64,000 nt of DNA from Granulicella cerasi (lineage in GTDB: Bacteria > Acidobacteriota > Terriglobia > Terriglobales > Acidobacteriaceae): assembly GCF_025685575.1 (NCBI RefSeq), contig NZ_JAGSYD010000003.1:496001-560000 (forward strand). Direction: 5' to 3'. Shown one piece after another: positions 21,972-30,520 of the stretch. Both the position numbers and the translations under genes were made by a program. The notes under the pieces are model-generated. The model saw only the letters and a program-made list of their open reading frames with translations. It did not search any database and was not told the DNA's origin. Within the stretch, counting starts at the first letter, position 1. The number at the start of each line of letters is the position of its first letter.

Positions 21972-23132
21972 TTAGTTCTTGGGCTGCTTCTGTACGTCTT
22001 TACCAGGGTTCTTCGCGTCCACCAGTTCCGGTGTGGATACAGCACGTAGCGTCATCTCTTGCGTGCTCGGATCGATCCGTCGCGAACGTGTGAAAGGCTC
22101 GAGAGCAACAAGCTTGCCGGTTTCGAGAGCTTTCATAATCCCCTCGAGTACACGAACATCTGCGAAGCCCTCTTCGCCATCAGGCTCTGGGGCAATATCG
22201 TTGAGGATGCAAGCGGAGAAATACTTCAACTCACCACCGAAGTGATCCGTGTTTTTGAAGGTCTTCGAGCTCTTGTCGTCACCGATAGACACTGTCTGCA
22301 CAAGGCCTTTGCCAAACATATAGGCGGGCTCGAGCTGAACGCTTCCCTTGTCCCCGATCGCGATGAAGCTGCTCGTAGCATTGCCGAAATAAGACATGTT
22401 GAACTGCGCAAGCCGGTCCTCCGGGAACCGCAGCGTCACCGCGATCGTGTCATCGAAGTCCTGATCGAGGCCTGACTCAGGATGTCTCGTACCTACCGCA
22501 GAGACGACCTCGATAGGCTCATCCTCAAAGATGTATCGAGCAGCGTTCACAGGGTACGGCCCCATATCAAGCACCGGGCCAGCGAGCGCCCCCGAATGGG
22601 CGCGGTGATTTGTTGTGTCCACCATCTGAGCGAAGTTAGAGGAGAAGAAGCGCACGCGGCCTAACTCTCCTGACCGGATACGTTCGATGGTGTTCAACGT
22701 CGCCGGCTCGAAGTGCAAGCGATAGGCCACCATGAGCTTCGCCTGGGATACCTTCTCTGCAGCCAGAATTTCTTTGCACTTCTCGGTCGAAACCTCCAGA
22801 GGTTTTTCAGTCAGCACGTGAATCCCCGCTTGCAGCGCGGGAATGATGAACTCCGCATGACGCCAATTCGGCGTCGCCAAATAGATGGCATCGAAGTTCC
22901 CGGATCGTAGTGCCGACTCAAACTGCTCATAGGAGTAGGTGAACTCCACGTCGTATTTCGAGCTGAGCTCCTCCGCTTTCTTCGGGTCGGAGGTGATCAG
23001 TGCGGTGATCTCCGAGTTCCCTGTGTGCGCCACACCAGGCATCATGTCTTCCTGCGCAATGTCACCCAGCCCAACGATCGCGTAGCGAATCTTCTTTTCT
23101 TCGGATAGTCCCAATACTTCTTTCAGCCCCAT
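21972..23132 (-). CDS. Gfo/Idh/MocA-family NAD(P)-dependent oxidoreductase
   Basis: Sugar or polyol dehydrogenase family (glucose-fructose oxidoreductase-like). 386 residues. The Rossmann start is IRYAIVGLGDIAQEDMMPG (the loop is GLGDIA). AIYLATPNWRHAEF and the catalytic-lysine motif HVLTEKPLEV follow, then the C-terminal domain with RAHSGALAGPVLDMGPYPVNAARY, which has the sugar-binding Tyr region. No signal peptide, so probably cytoplasmic. A strong GAGGAG site precedes the ATG. A polar tail (GKDVQKQPKN) ends the protein. Substrate unknown. Confidence 0.9.
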   Translation of the reverse strand: MGLKEVLGLSEEKKIRYAIVGLGDIAQEDMMPGVAHTGNSEITALITSDPKKAEELSSKYDVEFTYSYEQFESALRSGNFDAIYLATPNWRHAEFIIPALQAGIHVLTEKPLEVSTEKCKEILAAEKVSQAKLMVAYRLHFEPATLNTIERIRSGELGRVRFFSSNFAQMVDTTNHRAHSGALAGPVLDMGPYPVNAARYIFEDEPIEVVSAVGTRHPESGLDQDFDDTIAVTLRFPEDRLAQFNMSYFGNATSSFIAIGDKGSVQLEPAYMFGKGLVQTVSIGDDKSSKTFKNTDHFGGELKYFSACILNDIAPEPDGEEGFADVRVLEGIMKALETGKLVALEPFTRSRRIDPSTQEMTLRAVSTPELVDAKNPGKDVQKQPKN

Positions 23133-23386
23133 GAGTAATCTCCTCTGACTTCAAAAATGCACACTCACGTCTCACAGAGATGAGCTGCGCATCCGGTTTC
23201 GTCTTCACCTGTGATGCAGCCTTGTGGCGAGGAGCACGCCTGTCCTCATGTTTCTCAACCAGTGAAAGGGACTATCCCAAAACTCACTTGACATGATGAA
23301 CAGTGATCCCATCTTTCCCTTGCAATTTCCGAGAAAACTCGCATCACAGTACGTTAGCGGTGATCCGTACAGAAGAAGGGACAACT
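23133..23386. promoter_or_regulatory. divergent promoter region (oxidoreductase / SRPBCC operon)
   Basis: 254 bp between divergent genes. TTGACA (23288-23293), 17 bp and ATCTTT (23311-23316) is a possible promoter with a poor -10 for the rightward genes. The rest shows no gene or structure I recognise. Confidence 0.3.
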
Positions 23387-24028
23387 ATGTCAGCTCTAAA
23401 CGAAAAGCCAAACGCGGAGACGCTTCCGGCATCCTCCGGCGGAGCCATCCTGCAGGATGGGCACTACCTCGCGCCACCAGAAGATGCAGATGGCAAGGTT
23501 TGGGTTCGCACCACGGCTCTTGTGCAAGGCACACCTCAGGACCTGTATGCGCTTTGGCGACAGGTCGAGAAAGCGCCGCTATGGCAGGAGCATGTAGAGG
23601 AAGTTGTCGTCACCGGGGTCAACACTTCGACGTGGACGATGAAGTACGGAGAGAAGGTACATACCTCGAACTCACAGATTCTCGCAGACGAACCCGGGAA
23701 GCGCATTGCATGGAGTTCAGTGGACACCGACCCTCATGAGGCAGGTGAAGTGATCTTCGAGCCTGCTACAGGCGATCGAGGCACGTTCGTCATCCTACTT
23801 ATGGAGTTTCGCCGTGGCAAACTCGCTGCCGCGTGGGAGTCACTTCTAGGACGCAGCCCGAAGCAACGGGTCATCGAAGACCTACGCCACTTCAAGGCCT
23901 TCGCTGAGACCGGTGAGATTCCTCATTCGCAGACTGCGCCGCACGGAGACCGAGGTCTCATTGGCGGGATGAAGCGCTCGCTCTATGGCGAAAATGTTCC
24001 CACGCCGGCAGGCGCCGTAGCCCGTTAG
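23387..24028 (+). CDS. SRPBCC (START-like, cyclase/dehydrase) family protein
   Basis: 213 residues. It contains the helix-grip pattern of the polyketide-cyclase/dehydrase group: [27 protein letters not shown], then [29 protein letters not shown] and a long C-terminal helix ([18 protein letters not shown]). Such proteins bind a hydrophobic ligand; none can be named here. ATG 23387 is preferred over the more upstream in-frame start at 23303 because AGAAGAAGGGA lies just before it. It stands 34 bp ahead of the alcohol dehydrogenase, probably in one transcript. In other genomes such SRPBCC genes often sit in general-stress clusters. Confidence 0.82.
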   Translation: MSALNEKPNAETLPASSGGAILQDGHYLAPPEDADGKVWVRTTALVQGTPQDLYALWRQVEKAPLWQEHVEEVVVTGVNTSTWTMKYGEKVHTSNSQILADEPGKRIAWSSVDTDPHEAGEVIFEPATGDRGTFVILLMEFRRGKLAAAWESLLGRSPKQRVIEDLRHFKAFAETGEIPHSQTAPHGDRGLIGGMKRSLYGENVPTPAGAVAR

Positions 24029-24062
24029 TTCCACTCAAGAACCGAAGACATCAGGAGTCACT

Positions 24063-25241
24063 ATGAAAGCCGTTTGCTGGATGGGCACACACAAGATCGA
24101 AACACAGACTGTTCCCGATCCTGAACTCGTAAACCCGCACGACGCGATCATCAAGATCACGAAGACCGCTATCTGCGGATCCGATCTTCATCTCTACGAT
24201 GGCTTCATTCCGACGATGGAGTCTGGCGACATCATGGGTCATGAGTTCATGGGCATCGTCGAAGAAGTAGGCAAAGACGTCACGAACTTGAAGCGAGGCG
24301 ATCGGGTCGTCGTTCCCTTCACCATTGCTTGTGGCAATTGTCTGTTCTGCAAGAAGAAGCTTTGGGCAGCGTGCGATAACACCAATCCCAATGCCCATCT
24401 TATGGAAGCAGCCTACGGCTACTCTGGTTCCGGACTCTTCGGCTACTCCCACATGATGGGTGGATATGCAGGTGGTCAAGCACAGTACGCACGAGTTCCG
24501 TTTGCCAATGTCGGTCCTCTCAAGATCGAGTCGGACCTCCCGGATGAGAAGGTGCTGTTTCTCTCCGACATCTTTCCGACTGGATACCAGGCAGCGGAGA
24601 ACGCGCAAATCCTGCCGGGAGATACCGTCGCTGTATGGGGCTGCGGCCCCGTGGGCCAGTTCGCTATCGCATCCGCATTCATGCTGGGTGCCGGCCGCGT
24701 GATCGCGATTGATCGCTTGCCCGAACGCCTTGCGCTCGCTCGTTCTCTCGGTGCAGTCACGGTGGATTACTCCGAAAATGACACCGATGTACTCACAGCA
24801 CTCAAGGATCTCACCGGTGGCATCGGCCCCGACAGCTGCATAGACGCTGTCGGGCTTGAAGGCCACTCCACGGAGTTGCAGGGCGTCTACGACAAGATCA
24901 AGACAGCAGTCATGCTCGAGACCGATCGCCCTGTTGTCTTGCGTCAAGCGATTCAAGCCATTCGTAAGGGCGGGACTGTCTCTGTGCCTGGAGTTTATGG
25001 CGGCCTGCTTGATAAAGTGCCGTTCGGCGCAGCCTTCGGTAAAGGCATCACGATGAAGATGGGGCAGACCAACATGCATAGCTACATGAAGCCACTTCTG
25101 GAACGCATTGAGCAGAATCAGATCGATCCGAGCTACATCATCTCCCACCGAATCACTCTCGATCAGGCTCCCGACATGTATAAGGTCTGGCGCGACAAGA
25201 AAGAGAACGTTACGAAGATCGTGATCGATCCCTGGGCATGA
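24063..25241 (+). CDS. zinc-dependent alcohol dehydrogenase (formaldehyde-dehydrogenase-like MDR family)
   Basis: 392 residues. Catalytic zinc ligands are Cys38 ([13 protein letters not shown]), His60 and Glu61 (MGHEF). The structural zinc site has four cysteines, 90, 93, 96 and 104 ([16 protein letters not shown]). The Rossmann motif is [14 protein letters not shown] family insertion ([22 protein letters not shown]) and the length place it near the glutathione-independent formaldehyde dehydrogenase branch. NAD is the likely cofactor. A good AGGAG site precedes the start. Its TGA overlaps the ATG of a 43-codon frame, and a DUF3309 gene follows. Confidence 0.92.
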   Translation: MKAVCWMGTHKIETQTVPDPELVNPHDAIIKITKTAICGSDLHLYDGFIPTMESGDIMGHEFMGIVEEVGKDVTNLKRGDRVVVPFTIACGNCLFCKKKLWAACDNTNPNAHLMEAAYGYSGSGLFGYSHMMGGYAGGQAQYARVPFANVGPLKIESDLPDEKVLFLSDIFPTGYQAAENAQILPGDTVAVWGCGPVGQFAIASAFMLGAGRVIAIDRLPERLALARSLGAVTVDYSENDTDVLTALKDLTGGIGPDSCIDAVGLEGHSTELQGVYDKIKTAVMLETDRPVVLRQAIQAIRKGGTVSVPGVYGGLLDKVPFGAAFGKGITMKMGQTNMHSYMKPLLERIEQNQIDPSYIISHRITLDQAPDMYKVWRDKKENVTKIVIDPWA

Positions 25242-25369
25242 GTCTCGCGGCCATAAACGAGACAGTGGACTCGGAGTTCATTCTCGTGCTCTCAAACGAG
25301 CGTCGTCTGGCCGCAAAGTACGAAGCCGACTTTCAAACGCAGTATCAACTTATGCAGTTCAACCTATAG
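25238..25369 (+). CDS. possible small protein (43 aa), unknown
   Basis: The ATG overlaps the alcohol dehydrogenase stop (ATGA), the usual sign of coupling in this region. The stop TAG sits within the ribosome binding site (CTATAGGAGG) of the following DUF3309 gene. The product starts [14 protein letters not shown] and is soluble and unremarkable, with no domain I recognise. The perfect fit between its two neighbours is the only support, so it could also be chance. Confidence 0.35.
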   Translation: MSLAAINETVDSEFILVLSNERRLAAKYEADFQTQYQLMQFNL

Positions 25370-25379
25370 GAGGTTTGAA

Positions 25380-25523
25380 ATGATCATTCTGCTCATTGTC
25401 TTGATTCTGGTATTTGGCTTCGGCGGATATCGCATGGGTCCCGGACTGGGATACTACGGCGGCGGTGGCCTCAGCCTCATTCTGACGATCGTTCTGATCT
25501 TGCTTCTGCTGAAGGTGGTTTAA
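25380..25523 (+). CDS. DUF3309-like small membrane protein (47 aa)
   Basis: Very short hydrophobic protein with two membrane segments: MIILLIVLILVFGFGG and LSLILTIVLILLLLKVV. They are joined by a glycine-rich turn with YRMGPGLGYYGGGG, the pattern of the DUF3309 family. The start follows an ideal AGGAGG. Function unknown; family members are often near stress genes. A hairpin terminator follows about 70 bp later. Confidence 0.8.
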   Translation: MIILLIVLILVFGFGGYRMGPGLGYYGGGGLSLILTIVLILLLLKVV

Positions 25524-25594
25524 GAGCTGAAGCTCTCACTGTATGACGGCAAGTCAGCCGGACGAGACTCTTGCGATCACCGTTATCCCTCGCG

Positions 25595-25620
25595 ACCCCG
25601 GAGAATACCCCGGGGTTCTT
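25595..25620 (+). terminator. probable terminator after the DUF3309 gene
   Basis: The stem ACCCCGG (25595-25601) with CCGGGGT (25610-25616) has an 8-base loop and a short TTCTT tail. It lies about 70 bp after the last rightward gene, in the gap before the convergent kinase gene. Confidence 0.55.
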
Positions 25621-25744
25621 GCGTTGGCTCGAAGTCCCGCTCGCAGTGCTGGAGACTCCTTCGGCTGCCTCCGATTCAAATTCTGATGGGTAGAGTGTTC
25701 TTTCTATCGCCTGGCCATTCAGCAGGATGGGAACGCCCCGTGCA

Positions 25745-27352
25745 TCATCGCGCTTCTTCGTTCGATCTACTGAACCGGTCCGTGAGATTCTGAGAATTCT
25801 GCGGCAGAACGAGGCTGAACGTTGTCCCGCAATACTTCCCGCCCGTTGAGGAGCGAACCTGCAACCTAGCATGATGCTTCTCAACGATTCCTCGCGAGAT
25901 CCAAAGGCCAAGACCGGTTCCGTTGATCCCCTTGGTCGTGAAGAACGCATCAAAGATCTTCTCTAGTGTCTCCTTGCTCATGCCATGCCCGGTGTCCGAG
26001 ATGGTGATTCGGACCGCAGCTTCCCCGGTACGCCAGAGATGGGTATCACTGGTGCGGATGGTGAGCATCCCTCCAGTGCGCATCGCGTCGATCGAGTTGC
26101 CGATGAGGTTGTTGAGTACCTGACGCATTTCGCTGTCGTACACAAATACCGTTGATCGAGCGCGGTCGCACTCGATCAACTGGATGTTCGCGTTCGTCAG
26201 CCGACCATGATAAAGAGCTAACGTCGACTCAAGAAGCTCCCTCGCGGTGAGGTGCCGCGGGAGGGTAGATTGGCGATGGAACCGGAGGGTCTGGCTCGTG
26301 ATCTGCGAGACGCGGGCAAGCTCGTGTTCAGCGGTCTTGAGGTACTCGCGTGCTTCCGGCGGCAATTCCTGGCCAGCCATCAGATACAAAAGATTCGTCA
26401 CCGATTCAAGTGGATTATTGATCTCATGCGAAATCGAAGCGGCAAGACGCCCGACCGCAGCAAGCTTTTCGCTGTTGATGAGCGCGGCTTCGGCTTGTTT
26501 TTGAGATGTCAGATCGAGCAGGAATACGGCGATCTCATCTCGCATTCCCTCGGCTGCGGGGATCACGGTTGCACTGAGCAGTAGCGGAACGATACTGCCG
26601 TCTTTAGCTCGATAGGCCTTCTGGTAGGGACGAGCAACACCCGCCGTCTGGAGTTGCTCAAGGGCATCGCGATCCGCCTCGGCGAATTCCGGAGGAGTCA
26701 AAGCGTCCCAACGAAACGCTCCGTTGGCGACGTCTGTCGCGGTGTATCCGAGAAGGTTAAGGAGAGCCGGATTTGCGTAGCTGATGCTTCCGTCAAAATC
26801 GCCAATGTTAACTCCAACGCTAGACAGCTCAATGAGACGTCGGAAGCGATCCTCGCTTCTGCGTAGATCAGCGAGGATCGATCTCAGTGCCTCCTGCTCG
26901 CTGCGAAGTTCCTCTACCGCAGCATCACGAGCCTGCAGAGCGTCCCGGACCTGATATTGACGCTGGCGCGCACGAATGGCAGCTTTCACGCTCGACAGCA
27001 GAGTCGCCGTACGAATAGGCCGCTCCAGCAGCACGGGAACACCAAGAGGCAGGCGCTCCTCCATAAACCGGCGACTTTGATGAGTCTCTCTGCCTCCTCC
27101 CGTCAAGATGAGAATGGGGAGATCAGACCAGGCTGGCTGCTCACGGATCAGTGCCCCCAGTCTTTCGATAGCCGTTGCTGAGAGCGCTTCTTCTGCGAGC
27201 AGTAGCGGGCCGATATCGTGAGCGGAAGACTCTCGAAGGATCGTCTCAACCGTGTGCGATGGTTCCGCTTCAATTCCGCTTTCATGCAGCAACGAAGCGA
27301 TCAGATCTGCGTCGCGTCCGGTGGGTGCAATGATGCGAACGACAAGACTCAT
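25745..27352 (-). CDS. histidine kinase with N-terminal pseudoreceiver, PAS, HisKA and HATPase domains
   Basis: Soluble sensor kinase of 535 residues. Residues 1-130 look like a receiver fold (VRIIAPTGRDADLIASLL, then LPILILTGGG and VLLERPIRTATL). It lacks the acidic pocket, the phospho-Asp position reads LLLAEEAL, and the usual Lys is Arg, so it should not be phosphorylated. A short coiled coil (about 135-170) leads to a PAS domain (FRRLIELSSVGVNIGDFDG to LLDLTSQKQAEAAL). HisKA has His309 (SISHEINNPLESV), and the ATPase has NLIGNSIDAM, DTGHGM and GTGLGLWISRG. No membrane segment. It starts 15 bp after the KaiC-like gene, so the two are probably one operon. Confidence 0.92.
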   Translation of the reverse strand: MSLVVRIIAPTGRDADLIASLLHESGIEAEPSHTVETILRESSAHDIGPLLLAEEALSATAIERLGALIREQPAWSDLPILILTGGGRETHQSRRFMEERLPLGVPVLLERPIRTATLLSSVKAAIRARQRQYQVRDALQARDAAVEELRSEQEALRSILADLRRSEDRFRRLIELSSVGVNIGDFDGSISYANPALLNLLGYTATDVANGAFRWDALTPPEFAEADRDALEQLQTAGVARPYQKAYRAKDGSIVPLLLSATVIPAAEGMRDEIAVFLLDLTSQKQAEAALINSEKLAAVGRLAASISHEINNPLESVTNLLYLMAGQELPPEAREYLKTAEHELARVSQITSQTLRFHRQSTLPRHLTARELLESTLALYHGRLTNANIQLIECDRARSTVFVYDSEMRQVLNNLIGNSIDAMRTGGMLTIRTSDTHLWRTGEAAVRITISDTGHGMSKETLEKIFDAFFTTKGINGTGLGLWISRGIVEKHHARLQVRSSTGGKYCGTTFSLVLPQNSQNLTDRFSRSNEEAR

Positions 27353-27367
27353 ACATGGGCCCGCTTC

Positions 27368-28849
27368 CTAATATGCATGAGCAGCATCGTCGCCAAGCAA
27401 CTCTGGCACGCCGGTAAGAACGCCTCGGAAGTTCGTGAGCGGCTCTCCAATGCGAACGCCGTCACCTCCAAAGCTAAGCTCACGGATGGTGTGTTCATGT
27501 TCTCCGATGCGCTGCTTCAACACAGAGATCGCCTGCCTGATTTCGCCCCGTACCTCGAAGTAGCGGAGGATGATCACCGTATCTGCCAGATACGACACAT
27601 CGACATCGGCGGTCATACTTCCGACTAATCCACGCTGCGTGAGAATCAGGAAGGTAATGATTCCCTTCTGATTCAAGTAAGCAAGCAGCTCATGGAGAGA
27701 CAAATTGATGTCACGCTCTCCTGGCATGGCATTGACGAACCCGTTCAGGCTATCGATGACCACGACTCGCGTGTCCCTATCGTTCACATCAGAGCGGATT
27801 TGCCAAATGAACTCTCCTGGAGACAGTTCAGCAGGATCAATCTGCGAGATCGCGAGGGTACCTTTTTCGATCTGTTCATTGACCCGCATTCCCAGCGCTT
27901 CCGCACGCATGCAGGCCGTGCGCTTGATCTCGTCGAAGGAATAAACGATAGCCCGCTCACCCCGCGATGCAGCAGCATAGGCGTACTGCATCGCAAGAGT
28001 CGACTTGCCGGATCCAGTGGGACCCACCAACAACGTCGTAGAGCCGCGGCTAATGCCACCGCCGAACATCGTGTCCAGCGCCTCAACTCCGCTCTTTACG
28101 CGGTTCTCGTCAAAGATGTCGTCGTGCTCTGCGGCAATAAGGCGGGGATAAATCCGTAAGCCGCCTCGAATGATGGTGTAGTCGTGAACGCCCTCTCGAA
28201 ACGCAGCACCGCGCAGTTTGACGATCTCGATATTGCGGCGATTGACGCCGTAGCTCCGTTGCAACTTTTCAAGACGGAGCACACCGTGAGCAATACTCTG
28301 CAACTGCTTGTCGGCACCATCCGCAGTGCGATCGTCCAATAGCAGGACCGTGGCGTCGCGGCCGGCGAAGAATTGCTTCAACGCCAGCAACTGACGCCGA
28401 TAACGCATCGTGTCGGATGCAAGAAGACGGAGCTCAGAGAGCGAGTCGATGACAACTCGCGCTGGCTTCTTCTCTTCAATCAGATCTGTCAGCTTCTTGA
28501 TCGTGGTGGCCAGCTCAACTTCGCTGGGATGAAAGACCGTGTACTGGGCCTCGGGGCTCAGGCTCGCCTCGGCAGGGACGAACTCAGCGAGAGGAAGCTT
28601 GGCAGTGTCCCACCCATGAGACCTCGCAGAAGCATAGAGCTCCGCCTCTGTCTCAGACAAAGTCACGTAGAGACACTTCTCTCCCCGCTCAAAGCCCGCG
28701 ATGATGAACTGCATGGCGAGCGTTGTCTTGCCGGTACCAGGATCCCCTTCAACGAGATACATCTGCCGGGAGGGCAGGCCACCGCCGAGGATGTCGTCTA
28801 AACCCGCGATACCAGTTGCTATTCGAGGAAACGTTTGTTGATCGTTCAT
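27368..28849 (-). CDS. KaiC-like double RecA-domain ATPase
   Basis: About 493 residues with two KaiC domains. CI has Walker A GDPGTGKT (Lys41), and the catalytic-Glu position reads LSET instead of the FEET of clock KaiC. CII has GPTGSGKST (Lys282) and SFDEIK. At the CII phosphosite the clock protein has Ser-Thr; here it is Ser419-Tyr420 (VSYLADT), so a two-site phosphorylation cycle is unlikely to be the same. No kaiA or kaiB is visible nearby; a pseudoreceiver kinase follows instead. The frame is open to a TTG at 28960, but homology starts near MNDQQTFPRIATGI, so ATG 28849 is preferred. Confidence 0.92.
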   Translation of the reverse strand: MNDQQTFPRIATGIAGLDDILGGGLPSRQMYLVEGDPGTGKTTLAMQFIIAGFERGEKCLYVTLSETEAELYASARSHGWDTAKLPLAEFVPAEASLSPEAQYTVFHPSEVELATTIKKLTDLIEEKKPARVVIDSLSELRLLASDTMRYRRQLLALKQFFAGRDATVLLLDDRTADGADKQLQSIAHGVLRLEKLQRSYGVNRRNIEIVKLRGAAFREGVHDYTIIRGGLRIYPRLIAAEHDDIFDENRVKSGVEALDTMFGGGISRGSTTLLVGPTGSGKSTLAMQYAYAAASRGERAIVYSFDEIKRTACMRAEALGMRVNEQIEKGTLAISQIDPAELSPGEFIWQIRSDVNDRDTRVVVIDSLNGFVNAMPGERDINLSLHELLAYLNQKGIITFLILTQRGLVGSMTADVDVSYLADTVIILRYFEVRGEIRQAISVLKQRIGEHEHTIRELSFGGDGVRIGEPLTNFRGVLTGVPELLGDDAAHAY

Positions 28850-29173
28850 TTCTTCTCGCCCCGGAACCTCATCCTTCAATGTTTCTAGCGTCACGCTCTC
28901 ATGGTACGCGAGCGGCTTGTCCATGAAAACACAGGGCGCAGCATCCTTTTTGCGGTGCAAGATCGTTGTCCTGCCACTACACTCCAGTTCCTCGGGGAAG
29001 AGCCGCCCATCTCGCGGGGAGCCCCATTCGCGATATTCGCGCGGTCAAAGCTAATGGTGTTTTGAGCGAAGCACAGCCGTGACGATTGCGGGATGCAAGC
29101 ATCTGATCGGAGCGAAGACGCGGAAATCGACGATGGCGCCGGAACGATGATCAGCCCGCCGCCATGCGTCCTG
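28850..29173. other. 324-bp region without a supported gene
   Basis: Lies between the DUF554 stop and the KaiC start, both leftward. It must hold the KaiC-operon promoter. The only patterns seen are a short ATTCGCG direct repeat at about 29026-29040 and several short GC-rich stems. No RNA family or convincing promoter was recognised. Confidence 0.4.
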
Positions 29174-29896
29174 CTAGATATGGAAGATGCGGGTCCACAG
29201 TGCTGAAAGCGGCATGGCGAGCAGTAGCGCGGGCAGCATGTTCGCTACAGCAAAGTCGCGAATCTTGCAGATCCGAAGGCCCGTCGCGAACATGATGAGG
29301 CCTCCTACGGCGGAGAAGTCAGCGATGAGCATCGGGTTCGTCAGCGGCAGGATGACCGTGGCGCCGAAGAAGAGCGCTACCTGCACCAGCAACTGCGGAA
29401 CAGCGATGATCGCCACGGCGTAGCCAAGCTCCGTCGCGAAGATCGCCGCGGTGAAAAAGTCGAGCAGCGACTTCGCGATGAGGATACTTGAGTCGCCAGT
29501 CATGCCTTCTTTCATCGCGCCGAAGATCCCGGTGCCGCTGGCGCAAAACAGTACAAGGACCGCCACGAAGGTCTGCAGATATTCCTTGTTCGACTCGCCT
29601 TCGTCCGCGGAACTTGGCAGAACGCGATCGACAAGACGGCGCATGTGTCGGCTAAGCGCGCCGATACCCTTCTCAAGAAAGATGAGCTCGCCGATCAGCG
29701 CACCGAGGATCAACGAGAGCACCATGGCCGCGAGATGCTTCACGCCCACGGTGAGCGCGATACCAAGCCCCATAGAACAGAGTCCGAAAGCCATGGGGAG
29801 CGCCGTGCGCAGGCGCTCAGGAACGCGCTTGCCTAACGCTGCTCCGACGAGACCGCCAAGCAGAACAGACGAGCTGTCGATCCACGGGCCTTTCAT
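29174..29896 (-). CDS. DUF554 family integral membrane protein
   Basis: About 240 residues and mostly hydrophobic, with six or seven predicted membrane helices, for example SSVLLGGLVGAALG, LPMAFGLCSMGLGIAL, AMVLSLILGALIGELI, VAVLVLFCASGTGIFGAM and VALFFGATVILPL. GTGIFGAM and KSLLDFF are typical of DUF554 (YdfK-like). Function of the family is not established; a transporter role is often guessed. ATG 29896 overlaps the ubiX TGA (ATGA), so it is the third gene of the ubiD-ubiX unit. That link to aromatic decarboxylation is unusual and could mean transport of the acid substrate or of its product. Confidence 0.85.
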   Translation of the reverse strand: MKGPWIDSSSVLLGGLVGAALGKRVPERLRTALPMAFGLCSMGLGIALTVGVKHLAAMVLSLILGALIGELIFLEKGIGALSRHMRRLVDRVLPSSADEGESNKEYLQTFVAVLVLFCASGTGIFGAMKEGMTGDSSILIAKSLLDFFTAAIFATELGYAVAIIAVPQLLVQVALFFGATVILPLTNPMLIADFSAVGGLIMFATGLRICKIRDFAVANMLPALLLAMPLSALWTRIFHI

Positions 29897-30510
29897 GCGA
29901 TCTCCTGCATCTGCTGGCGAGCTGCATTCGTCAACGGCTTCGTGAGATCGCCCATGCCCGACCAACGCGGAAGCTGCAAAGGCGCTTCGATCTCAAACAG
30001 ATCGAAGACACGCATGACGGTGTAGTCGATCATTTCTTCGATACTTTGCGGACGGCTGTAGAGCGCAGGCACAGGCGGATAGATGACCGCGCCCATCTGC
30101 GTTGCAGTCAGCATGTTTTGGATGTGCCCTTGGTTGAGCGGCGCTTCACGCGTCAGCAGCACAAGACGCCGACGTTCTTTCAGCGTCACATCCGCAGCGC
30201 GTGTAAGCAGGTTGTACGGCGCCGCCAGCGCGACCGCTGCGAGGCAACGCATCGAGCACGGCATCACCATCATGCCAGCGGTTCGAAACGAACCGCTGGA
30301 GATGGAGGCACCGAGGTTCTCCTGATGATGCACATGGGTCGCGAGTGCTTCGACCTCTGGAATCGTCATGCCGACTTCGTGAATCGTCATCTTCGCACCT
30401 GTCGAAAGGACCAGGTGCGTTTCGATGTCGAGCTCACGCAGTAGAGCAAGCGCGCGGATGCCGTAGGCGATTCCAGTGGCTCCGGAGATGCCAACGATGA
30501 TGGGTTTCAT
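29893..30510 (-). CDS. ubiX: flavin prenyltransferase UbiX-like (prFMN synthase)
   Basis: Makes prenylated FMN, the cofactor that UbiD decarboxylases need. 205 residues. The flavodoxin-like start is VGISGATGIAYGIRALALL, the FMN/prenyl region is SSGSFRTAGMMVMPCSMRCLAAVALA, and NLLTRAADVTLKERRRLVLLTREAPL is the family signature. It starts 10 bp after the ubiD stop and overlaps the DUF554 gene. A dedicated UbiX beside UbiD is the rule for catabolic phenolic-acid decarboxylases. Confidence 0.94.
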   Translation of the reverse strand: MKPIIVGISGATGIAYGIRALALLRELDIETHLVLSTGAKMTIHEVGMTIPEVEALATHVHHQENLGASISSGSFRTAGMMVMPCSMRCLAAVALAAPYNLLTRAADVTLKERRRLVLLTREAPLNQGHIQNMLTATQMGAVIYPPVPALYSRPQSIEEMIDYTVMRVFDLFEIEAPLQLPRWSGMGDLTKPLTNAARQQMQEIA

Positions 30511-30520
30511 GACGGTCCTC

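Noticed and set aside
25524..25744. Antisense frame 25477-25953 and similar over the gap after the DUF3309 gene
   Set aside because: Translation has no domain, it overlaps the kinase 3' end in another frame, and the region holds a terminator-like hairpin.
28850..28960. N-terminal extension of the KaiC-like protein to TTG 28960
   Set aside because: No ribosome binding site, a rare start codon, and the KaiC domain begins at about residue 7 of the shorter form.
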